Assembly (NCBI GenBank): GCA_947683425.1
Contig: CANTUQ010000004.1
Coordinates: 34,673,001 to 34,737,000 of the forward strand
Length of the DNA: 64,000 bases
Source of the DNA: Excoecaria cochinchinensis
Taxonomy: Eukaryota > Streptophyta > Magnoliopsida > Malpighiales > Euphorbiaceae
Direction of reading: 5' to 3'
This document shows positions 35,327-45,624 of the stretch, piece after piece (within the stretch, counting starts at the first letter, position 1; each line of letters opens with the position of its first letter). Under the pieces are notes generated by a model that saw only the letters and a program-made list of their open reading frames with translations, was not told the origin of the DNA and ran no database searches. Position numbers and translations under genes: made by a program.

Positions 35327-35340
35327 TTAAGCATGCTTAA
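35327..35340. repeat. Perfect palindrome TTAAGCATGCTTAA in F 5' LTR
   Basis: The site homologous to TTAGGCATGCCTAA (41106, 55081), ATAGGCATGCCTAT (56093) and GATAAGCGCTTATC (22152). All follow a GGATA word and precede a GCAGCTGC-like word. The 3' LTR copy is at 38326-38339. Confidence 0.85.
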
Positions 35341-35900
35341 GAAGGGTTAGTGAGTGCCGTTTGGGCAAAGCGGTCGACCTCCGAGATGGTCATCCTCCGT
35401 GTAGTGATAAAATGTTTTGAGACTCCGGTCTCCTGCGCTACCTTCGGGTATTAAAAACTGTTTTTGAGGCTTCGGTCTCCCGTGCCGTGTTCCCGTATCC
35501 TCCACCATTGGAATTCAGGCTATTGTTTCAAGTGTTTGGTATTGGTTTTGTGAAGCGTTGTGTATATTGCGTGACTTTGGTTATGGTAATTGCTCAGTGT
35601 TTTCCATTATCAATTTTCGATTTCATATAGTGATTCTTGACTCATATCTCTGTCCTCTGATATTGAGGGAATTCGGTATGGTGATGCATGTTTACATTTA
35701 TATACTAATGCAACATTATTGTATAGTGCTCTGCATAGTGTCATAATTATTCAGTGCAGTGTTCTAAGTGATTTGTAATTTATTATTTTATTATTTTTTT
35801 TATTGCTGCTTCCACTGATATGTATGTTCGTTTATAGTGAGTGAGCGTCGGGTAGCGCGCCGGTATCCTTCCAACGGGGGTATCGGGGTGTTACATTTAG

Positions 35901-35912
35901 TGGTATCAGAGC
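35901..35912 (+). promoter_or_regulatory. Primer binding site of F (initiator tRNA-Met)
   Basis: TGGTATCAGAGC, five bases inside the LTR end, complementary to the initiator tRNA-Met 3' end. Confidence 0.92.
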
Positions 35913-36652
35913 ACCGGTTTAGTCGGTTCTGGTCTATGTGATTGTTTGAGTGTTGAGTCTTTGTATGTGAGTCTGTCTAGTGTTGTGGCCTAATGCAGAT
36001 GCAGTTGTGTAGTGTATGTTTGTGTAGTGTATAGATGAAGGATTAGTGAGATGTCAGATGTAGTGAGTGATATAACATTATGTGTATAGTGTGAGTTTGA
36101 GGTGTCACTCTGTATACCTGTCAGCTATTTCCCTTGAATCGAGTGAACATAAGCATAGTGAAGCATGGGGATGGGAAAAAAATGCATTACTACAGCTCGC
36201 GTTGCATTTTCGCATCATCTTGCATACATAAATCATTACATAGTCATTTCATCCGCATCCCTCATCTGTATGTGAAAGCATCATTGTATGCGTTTTATTG
36301 AGAAAAGCTGACAGGATATACCTTGAGTGATTGATGCTAAGATCAAGTGTTTGGATAAGAGTGTAGTGCGTTAAGAAATGTGAAGTGCTAGTAGTTAGAG
36401 TTGAGAAGAGAAGAGTGTTAGGGGATTGTGTGCTAGTGAAAGAGTTAAGATTTTATTTGTGTCTTGAGTGTTCTATGTAGGAGAATAGTGATGTGTGTAT
36501 CAGAGGGATTTGAGGTGTTAGAATTGAGATGTTATGTGTAGTTTGGTTCTAGTGCGAAGTATAATTGTTTTGAGAATCGTATGGTATGAGTGATAGCGAT
36601 TTGGAGATTTGTTTAAGGAATTACTTATGCAAGTAGTTAGAGGGGAAATTTC

Positions 36653-36681
36653 GAGGACGAAATTTCTTAAGGGGCAGTGAT
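36653..36681 (+). promoter_or_regulatory. Polypurine tract region of F
   Basis: The Tekay/Del-type TTTCGAGGACGAAATTT is followed by AAGGGGCAGTGAT and the LTR start at 36682. Confidence 0.82.
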
Positions 36682-38913
36682 TGTAACAACCCAAAAAGGG
36701 CCTAGTCGAAATTTAAATGCTAAGTCGGAAAATTAAGGGCATTTTGGTAATTAGTGTATGCGAAATTGGATTTATTAAGGATTTAATTGAAGAAATTTAA
36801 TTAATAAGATGTTAAGTGAGGAATTATTTAGTGGAACATGTGTAGTCTACCAAGGATGATATGGTTATTATGGAAGTTATCTAGTGTGTGTGGGTATAAG
36901 GTGCTCAAGAAGTGAATGGACAAGATTATGACACTTGGGTTTGTAGGATGGTGACAAGTGGCTTGGTAGGTGTGAGCAATTAATGAGAAAGAAGAAAAGG
37001 AAAAAAAGAAGGGAAGAAGAGCATAAATTCACGTTTGGGCCCTCTTCTCCCTCCCGTTCACTCATTTCTTTTCTTCTTTCCCATTGCTTGTTCTTCCTCT
37101 CTTGGTTGTGTGTGAGTTGGAGCTGTTTTGGAAGAGTATGGGAGCAAGATTGAAGAGGTAAATGGTTAGATTTTGGTTATTGTGCTTTGATCTTCTTCTT
37201 CTTCTTCTTCTTCTTCTAGTTTGCTTTCGATTTGAGTAAGTTAGGGTTTTGGTTTAGTGATTTGTGGGTTTGTTTGTACGAGATTTGGATGATTTGAAGA
37301 TGAGCTAAGGCTAGATTGAGTGGGTTCTTGAAGATTGAGGTTTTGAGCTACAATTCTAGGTTTGGGAGTTGATTTGGTTACTCTGTTAATTTGATGATTT
37401 TGCTCTGGTTCTCTTTGGGATTGTATGTTTCTTGTGTCTGTTAATTCTAAAATCATTGAGTGATTTGCTTGGGTAAATGCATGTGTTGTATGGGTGAGGA
37501 ATATTGGTTCAAATGCTAGTGCTAGATGGATGTTTATATGTGCTAGTGAGGAATATGTACATGATATGTGAATGATTCTGGGTTTGTTAGTAGTTTTGAT
37601 TTCAGAAGTTCAAAGTGTTTGATTAATGTGTTGATTTTGTGTTTTTAGCATGTTTTGGAAGCTTGGGAGGTAAGAATTTACATGTGTTTGCATGTCAAAT
37701 GATTTTGGGTCAAATGAGTTTGTTTTCGTTTGCTGTGAAATTGTTGGTTTGGCCTTGGACGTGGAAAACACGATGCTGTTGCGACCGCGACGCTTGTCGC
37801 GATCGCGACAGAATCGCGTTGTCCACTCCCTGTACGGCGTGCCGAGTTTTCTGTCGGAGTCGTGATGTTGGTTTCCTGTGAGTGAGAAGTTACGAGTCGT
37901 GAAGGGTGATCACGACTCGTGACTCTCTTCTCTCGCGAGGCTTAGGAGAGATGAGCCTCATCACGAGTCGTGAGGAGGGATCATGACTCGTGACCCTCTT
38001 CTCTGGTGCGCGTGAAGCGGCTTCGTCACGAGTCGTCACCAAGTGTACGACTCGCGACTGGACTATTTCCTGCCTAGCTACTGTTGCGAGCGCGACACAA
38101 GTCGCGATCCCAACAGTGAGCCCTTTTTCCTGCCGTTTTGCCCTGTTTTGCCTATATGTCTTCTTCCTTCTGTTCTGCATAGCTTTTCACACTGCGTAAG
38201 TTATGTTTTGTATTCTTATACTAGTGTATTAATATTTTTGACTTGTGTTATTAATTAATGGTATGGTCTAGTGTCAAATGTTTAGAATAAGTGTTCTGAG
38301 CCTGAAGTGTCAAGGTAGGGGATAATTAAGCATGCTTAAGAAGGGTTAGTGAGTGCAGCTGCCTATGTCTGCCCCGTCTGGGCAAAGCGGTCGACCTCCG
38401 AGATGGTCATCCTCCGTGTAGTGATAAAATGTTTTGAGACTCCGGTCTTCCGCACTACCTTCGGGTATTAAAAACTATTTTTAAGGCTTCGATCTCCTGT
38501 GCTGTGTTCCCGTATCCTCCACCATTGGAATTCAGGCTATTGTTTCAAGTGTTTGGTATTGGTTTCGTGAAGCGTTGTGTATATTGCGTGACTTTGGTTA
38601 TAGTAATTGCTTAGTGTTTTCTATTATCAATTTTCGATTTCATATAGTGATTCTTGACTCATATATCTGTCCTCTGATATTGAGGGAATTCGGTATGGTG
38701 ATGCATGTTTGCATTTATATACGAATGCAAGACATTATTGTATAGTGCTCTGCATAGTGTCATAATTGTTCAGTGCAGTGTTCTAAGTGATGTGTAATTT
38801 ATTATTTTATTATTTTTTTATTGCTGCTTCCGCTGACATGTATGTTCATTTATAGTGAGTGAGCATCGGGTAGCGCTCCAGTATTCTTCCAACGGGGGTA
38901 TCGGGGTGTTACA
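36682..38913 (+). repeat. 3' LTR of F
   Basis: 2232 bases, closely similar to the 5' LTR by eye. Palindrome TTAAGCATGCTTAA at 38326-38339. (CTT)n at 37191-37217 is shorter than in the 5' LTR. Dyad cluster 37780-38119 is longer than in the 5' LTR. Confidence 0.95.
37780..38119. repeat. CpG-rich dyad cluster in F 3' LTR
   Basis: As in the 5' LTR, plus an extra pair at about 37880-37922 (ACGAGTCGTGA ... TCACGACTCGTGA) that makes this LTR about 32 bases longer there, and an extra 18 bases of GTCGCG-type dyad at about 38083-38115. Confidence 0.9.
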
Positions 38914-38918
38914 TTACA

Positions 38919-39864
38919 TACCTCACTTGTATGACCTTATTGGCCACAAATGGTGCATGCATTTTGTGAACTTCCCCCCATTCCTAGGCTATTTATCTTA
39001 TGTGTTAATGCCTCCTCTTGGGCTTGCAAAGCTACAATAGAATCTATTGCATGTACCCCCCTAGCATTAGAAGAATGAGATTTCCTTACTCTCTCGGTGG
39101 GCCACATATAATTGTTCATGGAAATCTCTTCTAGTAACTCAAAGGCAGCTTCTGTTGTTTTCTTCATCAAGGAGCCACCAGCTGCAACATTAATAGTCCC
39201 TCTAATTGTGGGATTCACTCCATTGTAAAAAGTTTGCATTAACAATTCCCTTGGATGGTTGTGGTGAGGACAGCTTCTCTGCAATTCTTTAAACCTCTCC
39301 CAAGCTTTATACAAAGACTCATTATCATGTTGAACAAAAGTTGTGATATCTTTTATAATTTTTGCAGTTTTGGCTAGAGGGAAGTATTTGGATAAAAATG
39401 CTTGGGCCAATTGGTCCCAAGTGGTAATAGATCCTCTAGTTAGGGAGTTCAACCAAGCTTTAGCTTTATCTTTCAAAGTGAAAGGGAACCCTAAGCTCAA
39501 TTGCATCCGCCGAAACTCCATTAATCTTAAAAGTATCACAAATTTCCAAGAAATTTGCCAAATGAGCATTAGGATCCTCATTTGCCAAACCATAAAATTG
39601 AATGCTATTTTGAATCATTTGCAAAAGATATGGTTTTATTTCAAATTGGTTAGCATTTACCGTAGGCCTTACCACACCTTATTGAGCACCACTCAATGCA
39701 GGTGTAGCAAAATCCATCAACCTTGGTGGATTCTCCTCTTCAGCCATAATAGGTCTCTTATTCTTATTTTTCTTTTTGTTTGATTTCCGGTTACTTGACA
39801 AAAATCTCTCTATTTCAGGATTCAAAGGTTCAAGCTCTTCTTGAGAACTTCTTGAACTAAGCAT
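38919..39864 (-). pseudogene. Gag of C, N-terminal portion (right of F)
   Basis: Starts at the ATG at 39864. The N-terminal lysine-rich segment (SNRKSNKKKNKNKR) is followed by the gag core ANEDPNAHLANFLEICDTFKING, WLNSLTRGSITTW and PHHNHPRELLMQTFYNG. The knuckle starts CTICGQ at about 38960. An in-frame TAA at about 39680 and a frameshift near 39480-39500 break it; the TAA near 38940 is in the knuckle. F then splits the gene. Confidence 0.9.
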
Positions 39865-39970
39865 AGACTTGAACTACCAAATCTTGTAAAAACAACACAA
39901 AACAAAACAAATTAACTATTGTAATCCAAAATCATAAATCAAGATTCATAATGGAAATAAATAATCATTC

Positions 39971-39990
39971 ATTCCCCAGCAACGGCGCCA
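39971..39990 (-). promoter_or_regulatory. Primer binding site of C (Athila type)
   Basis: Minus-strand TGGCGCCGTTGCTGGGGAAT, separated by a short T-rich spacer from the LTR end. It is the typical Athila-type primer site. Confidence 0.9.
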
Positions 39991-40285
39991 AAAACTTATT
40001 AGCTTATTTTTAAGTGCTAATTCCGCAAGTATACGGTGTACCGGTTATAGTACAAAAGATATCGATCCCATGAGGAATGTGATAAATATTACACACTATT
40101 ACTACTCAATTTTAATCTTGTTTACAATGATCAATATTTTATACATGAAAGTGGAAAAACTATGTCTAATACTATCTAACCTAATTATTGATTATCGGAG
40201 AAGACAAATGATTAATGATAATAAAGTAATAATAAATAGAACTTGAATTGATTATTCTTGATTATTAGTGTATTCTTGTCATGCA

Positions 40286-42682
40286 TGTCACACCCCAACC
40301 TATACCATGGATACTTCTACTCGATTAGAGCGAGAAGGACCCAAGATAGATAGGAGTGTCACACCCCACTAGTACAAACATGCAAACATCACAAACAGAA
40401 TTACATATCCGGTATAAATAAAAACTTTAAAAGACAGAAGAGGGATACAGGACAAAATGGATACTTTTATTAATATACAAAAGAGGTCTTTACATCTTAC
40501 ATCAATTTACAAAAAAGAAGAACGAATATACAAAAGCCCAAGATACATTGTTCAAAAGGGCTAACAAAATATTACATTCATTACAAAATCAAGGAAAGCC
40601 TATACTATAACACTCCCGATCTCTAGTTGCGTTGGCCTTCCCGATGCGACACGCCCAACCTGAGGCAATCGAAAACCTTCCACACCTGCACGGATAAACA
40701 CCCGTGCTAAGCGAAATCGCTTAGTGGGGAAATACACAATGCATGACCGCCACTCACAGTGACGGTAACAGAAAACACATGAAAACAATGCAATTATGAG
40801 CATATAATCATACATAATTAATTCAGATATTTGTATTCTCATCTAAAGATTCTTGTACAAAACACAATGACACCTGCTTAATCATAACGAGTGGATAACG
40901 AGTACACATAGATACTTAAGAGTATCAATATCTTATTATGGACACATAGATACCCGAAGGTATCGAATCATTCTTTATATGTTATTCCAAATTGTTTTCA
41001 CATAGAATCTTAAGAAAGATTCAGACAGAAGGATCGCGAGGATCCGATCGGGGACCTGATCAGGGTCCAAAGTCGTACACATAGCTGCAGCGGCACATAA
41101 CTCTATTAGGCATGCCTAACTATCCACTTTTCCGACATTAGCAGGTTATGCAAAATCTTATCACATTTACATATATATTATTCATGCAAAAAGATAATCA
41201 AAGCTTAATGAAAACTGCATGCAAAAGAAATTAAGTCATTAAGCAAAAAGGAAAAGAAATCAAGTTTGGAAGCTGCGCCTGTCGCGCTCGCGACAGAGAC
41301 CAAACATAACTCCCCGCCGAGTCTCGCGGTCGCGAGAGAGTTTCGCGCTCGCGAGAGGGCGAAGGCGCCACTCTCTGTCGCGCTCGCGACGGTTGTCGCG
41401 CTCGCGACAGAAGGTAACTGTCCAAGTCCATCGCGCTCGCGACCACCGCGCGCTCGCGACGGAGGGGAGCCCAGCAAACGCTCGGAGGTTGAGCGCTCTA
41501 TCGCGCTCGCGACGTATGTCACGCTCGCGACAGAGAGTTCCCTCGAGTTCTCGGCGCGACGGCCGAAACCTCCGCGCTCTGTCGCGCTCGCGACAGTGTC
41601 GTGATCGCGACAAACACGGGTTTTTCAGCTCTTACGCCCAAATTCTGCAGAAAACCTATACAAATCACATCCAAACTTCCAAAATTGATTCCAAACCTCA
41701 AAATTCAACAATCCAAGCATTCACAACTCATAACAGAAAAAAAAACCCAGCTTTATCACCATTTATCTTAATTAAATCAAGTCGATTACATGTCCAATTC
41801 TAAGAATTTCCAAAACAGCAATTTTAACATCAATTACAACTGTTCACATAACTTCTCACAAATCCTTCAACAATATTCATTCTTTCACATCACATATCAC
41901 ACTAATTTCAATTCAAGCTATAATAACACAACTCATAAACCCAATCAAAGCACAACCACAATTTATCAAACTCAAATCACAAATACACATAAAAAGACAA
42001 ATGTTCCCAAACCTTCTCTCCTTAGTTCCTATTCGCGAGCTCCGCTCCCGCTAGCAATTCCTTTCCCTTTATCCGGTCTAGGAGCCTCCTCTGAACCACA
42101 AACCCATAACAATCAAGATCAATTCTAAAACAACCCACAAATGAATTTACAAATATTTAAACCTAGAGAAGAGGAAGAAAAAGAAATTTAAGACATCAAC
42201 AACTCCTACTCACCTTTAAGCTTCAAAATCACAAGCTAATCAACTCTAATTACTCAATTAAGGAAGAGGGAGCAAGACTGTGCAAAGAAAAAGGAAGAAC
42301 AAAGAAAGAAGAAGAAGAAAAGAAGAAGATGGCGTGAGGAAGAAAGAAGAACGGGATTCAAAAGGGAAAAGGCTGATCTCTCTCTCTCACCAAACCCATT
42401 AAATGTTACTCTATCCACTTAGCCACATGTCATCATCCCCATAAGACACATGTCCAATATCACACCCTACTCCCATACAATATCATATACACTAAACTAA
42501 CTCTTATTCATACTTTAATTCTATACATCCACTCATACCCTACACTAGCCTATCTCCTCTTCTCAACTAATATACATAAATTAAATAAATAATCCAATTA
42601 AACACATACATGTAACACATACAAATACACACATACAGACACGGACAGACTCAAACTACTGGGGTGGTTTTGGGGTGTTACA
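40286..42682 (-). mobile_element. Solo Tekay-like LTR in the C 5' LTR
   Basis: A 2397-base solo LTR with duplications ATGCA at 40281-40285 and 42683-42687; removing it restores the sequence seen in the C 3' LTR. Ends TGTCACACCCC and GGGGTGTTACA. Read on the minus strand: leader with GA/CT-rich block (42230-42350 on plus), dyad cluster (41279-41613), palindrome TTAGGCATGCCTAA (41106-41119), stem-loop CTAAGCG/CGCTTAG (40707-40724), poly(A) signal AATAAA near 40470, end. Solo LTRs arise by recombination between an element's two LTRs. Confidence 0.93.
41279..41613. repeat. Best-preserved CpG-rich dyad cluster
   Basis: At least ten dyads in 335 bases. Exact CTGTCGCGCTCGCGACAG at 41279-41296 and 41579-41596; TGTCGCGCTCGCGACAG variants at about 41376-41410; TCGCGCTCGCGA-type copies at about 41341, 41431, 41447, 41501 and 41518. 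Serine-arginine-rich ORFs here are artefacts of the repeat. Confidence 0.95.
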
Positions 42683-43371
42683 ATGCAAGCCAAGTTGAAT
42701 AAGATTCCAATTTACTCTCTCGATATAAACTAGATTGCCTAAAACATGCATTTATAATTCTAACTCACAATTTTCATTAATGAATTAGAAGGTTATACAT
42801 GCAAATTTCAGGTATAAGAAACAACCTATAGCAACCATCTAACATTACAATCTCTCAAATAATGATTCAATGATGAACTTCTACTAGATTTAAGTAAGAA
42901 TTCATCTTTCAACTAAACTCTTACTTATAATGATCATGCATCAAATTCTAATAGAAAATTCTACAAACAAGAATATCAAATTAATATGAATAATAAAACA
43001 TAACATAAAAGATTCAAATTCATAATTTGCATCATTCAATAGTTACAAAGAAGAAGTTAAAGATAAGAAATGAAGAAGGAGATTTCTCAACCCTTTTCCC
43101 TTTCACAAAGTATGCTCTTCTTCCTTATAAGAAATCTTCTCTTCACAACATAAAATCCTAACATAAGAACTTTAACTAAAGAAATGTACTCTCCCAACTT
43201 ACAGAAATTCTTAATTAAAAATTCAACAACCACAATTTACAGTTGAAACTAATATTTATAATGTTCTAAAGATGCATTCTTTCAAGTATCTCTTCAAAGG
43301 GTTGCAAGACTTGGTGGAAAGACATGATTTTTCAAGGCAAAACTTGAAGTCAACTGCCCAACGGTCCTCTC

Positions 43372-43650
43372 TGTCGCGATCGCGATGTCTGTCTCGCTCG
43401 CGACAGAGCACGCCTGCTTCTTCACTCCACCTTCCTCGAGCTGGCTCTTCTCTGCGTCATGTCGCGACCTTGTGATGGACTACCTTGCTCGCGACAACGC
43501 ATGATGGTCTCCTTTCTTCTTCTCTTTGGCTCTCTTCATTGTCGCGTCCTGTCGCGCTCGCGACAGATTGCTTCTTCTCCTTTGCTTTCTTCTCTTCCTT
43601 TTTTCTTTCCTTCTTTGTTTGGCACATCCTGTTGCGCTCGCGACAGATCT
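43372..43650. repeat. CpG-rich dyad cluster in C 5' LTR
   Basis: CTGTCGCGATCGCGATGTCTGTCTCGCTCGCGACAG-type run at 43372-43408 (three overlapping dyads), 43459-43495, exact CTGTCGCGCTCGCGACAG at 43549-43566, and CTGTTGCGCTCGCGACAG at about 43629-43646. Confidence 0.92.
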
Positions 43651-43830
43651 TTCTCTTCTCTAGCTCTTTTTTGTTCCTTTCTCCATTCTTCTCCATTTTC
43701 TCCTATAAACACAACACTTAACACAAAAACATTAAAGATACCTAATTCTAACACAATTAACTACACATAAACATTATTTCAACCCCAAAACATAGATTAA
43801 ATTTGAGCTATTCAGGCTCATATCAAATTC

Positions 43831-44245
43831 AACCAAACTTTTGCTTTGTCCTTTAAGGTGAAAGGAAATAGCTTAAGTTTGATTGCATCCGCTGAAACTC
43901 CATTGATTTTAAAGGTATCACATATTTCTAAGAAATTTGCCAAATGAGCATTTGGATCCTCATTTGCCAAACCATAGAATTGAATACTATTTTGATTCAT
44001 TGTAAAAGAGATAGTATAATTTCAAACTGATTTGCATTTACCGTAGGTCTTAGAACTCCTTGTTGAGCACCACTCAATGCTGGCACAGCAAAATCCATCA
44101 ATCTAGTTGGATTTTCTTCTTCAGCCATAATTAGTCTCCTATTTTTATTCTTCTTTTTATTGGATTTACGGTTACTCAACAAAAATCTTTCTATATCCGA
44201 ATTCAATTGTTCAATTTCTTCTTGAGAACTCCTTGTATTAGGCAT
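43831..44245 (-). pseudogene. Gag of D, N-terminal portion
   Basis: ATG at 44245. Lysine-rich SNRKSNKKKNKNRR, then LMDFAVPALSGAQQGVLRPTVNANQFE, a frameshift near 44000, then FYGLANEDPNAHLANFLEICDTFKING up to the C insertion. Same protein family as 38919-39864. The C-terminal part is at 18728-19916. Confidence 0.9.
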
Positions 44246-44349
44246 AAACTTGAACTATCCAATCTTGTAAAACAAAAACAAACAAATTGGATATTGTAAT
44301 CCAAAATCATAAATCAAGATTTATAATGGCAATTATATCAAACATAACC

Positions 44350-44369
44350 GTTCCCCGGCAACGGTGCCA
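44350..44369 (-). promoter_or_regulatory. Primer binding site of D (Athila type)
   Basis: Minus-strand TGGCACCGTTGCCGGGGAAC; differs from C's site by a few bases. The LTR end AACACAACA lies about 6 bases away. Confidence 0.9.
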
Positions 44370-44375
44370 AAAACT

Positions 44376-44910
44376 TGTTGTGTTAAATCCGCAAGCGCAT
44401 GGTTTACCTATTATAGTACTCAAGATATCATTACCATGAGGAACGTATGTTGAAAATACTCATTATTACTACTTGATTTTATCTTGTTTACAATATTCAA
44501 TATTTTATAAGTTTAATTCCATACTACTCGTGTAATATAAAGTGATTAAATCTAATTAATGATGATCAAAGAAGACAATTTAGATGATGAAGAAATAGTG
44601 GTTATGAAACTTGATTCCATCTTTTAAATATAAATTTAATCTCATAAGCAAGCCAAATTGGAATAATATTCTAATCTACTCTCTCGACATGAACTAGAGT
44701 GCCTAAAACATGCAATTACAATACTAATCCTTAATTCTCATTAATGAACTAGTTAATTTCAATTACATATTCTAAGATTAATTACCAATTTATAACAATT
44801 ATCTTAACATACAAATTTCTCAAGCAATGTTTTAATAATGAACTTCTATTAGTTGTATGGTAAAGTGAATCTCTCAACTCTACTTTAACTTATAAGGATC
44901 ATGCAATAGT
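44376..44910 (-). repeat. Partial 5' LTR of D
   Basis: First about 535 bases of the LTR seen from its 3' end; diverged from C's LTR but clearly homologous (shared CGACATGAACTAGAGTGCC block at about 44686). The remainder, where C's LTR has its dyads, is missing. Confidence 0.85.
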
Positions 44911-45624
44911 TGTAACACCCTTACACCCGTAAATGATGCGGATACCGGATGTCACAATACTGCACTGCAATACCAGACACTGATGATACATTGATAGCCC
45001 TGAATTTTTTTTTAACATACACAACAATACATACACACCAAACATAACAATAGACTAACATATAACTTACCTACCTATACCATAGATTTACCCAAACACG
45101 ATCGTATACATGCCATGTGATTCCTTCGGTCCTTGCTGTCGCTCAATCTTCGATCTAGTGAATGAATTTCAAATTTGGAATCTAGTAGACCTTAATCTAG
45201 AGAAGAAATTTAAAATATGGAATTTGGTATACCCGGTGGTATACCCCGATATACCAAAATCTAAGGAAGGAATTTAAATTTAGAATTTATAATACTAGTT
45301 GGTATACCTTGGTATACTTTGGTATACAAAAATCCAGAAAAGGTTGCTATACTTTGGTATGCCAAAATTCAGAAAAAGAATTTCAAGTCTAGAATTTGGT
45401 ATATCCACTACATTGCATAGCCAATGACTTTTAAAGTTGCATGAAAGTGTTTTTGACATGATGGATTATATGAGCATATTGAGCCAAGACACTATAGAGA
45501 ATATAAAAGACAAAACTAAAGAAGCATAAGAAGAACAAGACACAGGAATAATGCAATTTATTATCATAAGTAACCCAAAGTATCCTAATATAGAGATGGG
45601 ACAACTTTTCAATGATAAGGAAAC
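44911..45624. mobile_element. Tekay-like LTR terminus plus unassigned AT-rich DNA
   Basis: Begins TGTAACACCC in the middle of D's LTR. The next words (GGATACCGG) resemble the complement of the F LTR end region, which suggests a minus-oriented LTR terminus. After about 45000 the sequence is AT-rich and includes a degenerate tandem repeat. No ORF. Confidence 0.5.
45160..45415. repeat. Degenerate tandem repeat with GGTATAC words
   Basis: Four diverged units beginning GAATTTCAAATTTGGAAT, GAAATTTAAAATATGGAAT, GAATTTAAATTTAGAATT and GAATTTCAAGTCTAGAATT, each followed by TGGTATACC-like words, several of them palindromic (GGTATACC). Confidence 0.7.

Larger units (their letters stand above)
33720..35895 (+). 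repeat. 5' LTR of F
   Basis: A 2176-base LTR. Order: start, A-rich then CT-rich block (34021-34140), (CTT)n at 34231-34267, dyad cluster 34828-35121, palindrome TTAAGCATGCTTAA at 35327-35340, and the end GGGGTGTTACA. It lacks three short blocks present in the 3' LTR, two of them in the dyad cluster. Confidence 0.95.
35896..36681 (+). other. Internal region of F
   Basis: 786 bases with the iMet-type primer site TGGTATCAGAGC (35901-35912), a GTGAG-rich non-coding body, and the 3' end TTTCGAGGACGAAATTT plus purine-rich AAGGGGCAGTGAT (36669-36681). No ORF over 60 codons. It looks like a Tekay element reduced to leader and 3' end. Confidence 0.9.
33720..38913 (+). mobile_element. Element F: non-autonomous Tekay/Del-like LTR retrotransposon
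   Basis: Two LTRs (33720-35895 and 36682-38913) flank an internal region of only 786 bases with primer site and PPT but no coding capacity. Target duplications TTACA at 33715-33719 and 38914-38918 match exactly, and removing F restores C's gag zinc-knuckle region. LTR ends are TGTAACAACCC and GGGGTGTTACA. The 3' signature TTTCGAGGACGAAATTT at about 36653-36667 before the PPT is typical of Tekay/Del chromoviruses, which would have to supply the proteins. Confidence 0.95.
19922..43825 (-). mobile_element. Element C: full-length Athila-like retrotransposon with nested insertions
   Basis: Minus-strand element bounded by LTRs (5' LTR 43825-39997; 3' LTR 25491-19922) with duplications AATTC at 19917-19921 and 43826-43830. 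Order: LTR, primer site (39990-39971), gag, protease, RT, RNase H, integrase, spacer, ATHILA ORF-1-like gene, 3' UTR, PPT (25510-25492), LTR. Each LTR is about 1.4 kb without nested DNA. Three insertions lie inside: 20395-24553, 33720-38913 and 40286-42682. It sits in D's gag. Confidence 0.95.
39997..43825 (-). repeat. 5' LTR of C (interrupted by a solo LTR)
   Basis: Own sequence is 42683-43825 and 39997-40285. It starts TGATATGAGCC at 43825; the end reads TAAGCTAATA instead of TAAGCTAACA in the 3' LTR, so its terminal CA is mutated. Dyad cluster at 43372-43650. Confidence 0.93.
43826..44910 (-). mobile_element. Element D: 5' portion (gag start, primer site, partial 5' LTR)
   Basis: Continuation of D after C: duplication AATTC, gag N-terminus (43831-44245), leader, primer site (44350-44369) and 5' LTR from 44376. 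The LTR aligns by eye with C's LTR until it is cut at 44910 by the next element. Its resumption is not found in the window. Confidence 0.9.

Noticed and set aside
41279..41613. CRISPR-like array of short palindromic repeats
   Set aside because: Repeats are 14-18 bases with irregular, non-unique spacers, inside LTRs of a plant genome; no cas genes.
41205..41803. Ser-Arg-rich and Ala-Thr-rich ORFs resembling SR proteins
   Set aside because: They are translations of the CpG dyad cluster; all frames give similar low-complexity peptides.
40286..42682. DNA transposon with TGTNACACCCC inverted ends
   Set aside because: LTR features (poly(A) signal, leader, same ends as F with primer site and PPT) and a 5-base duplication fit a solo LTR.
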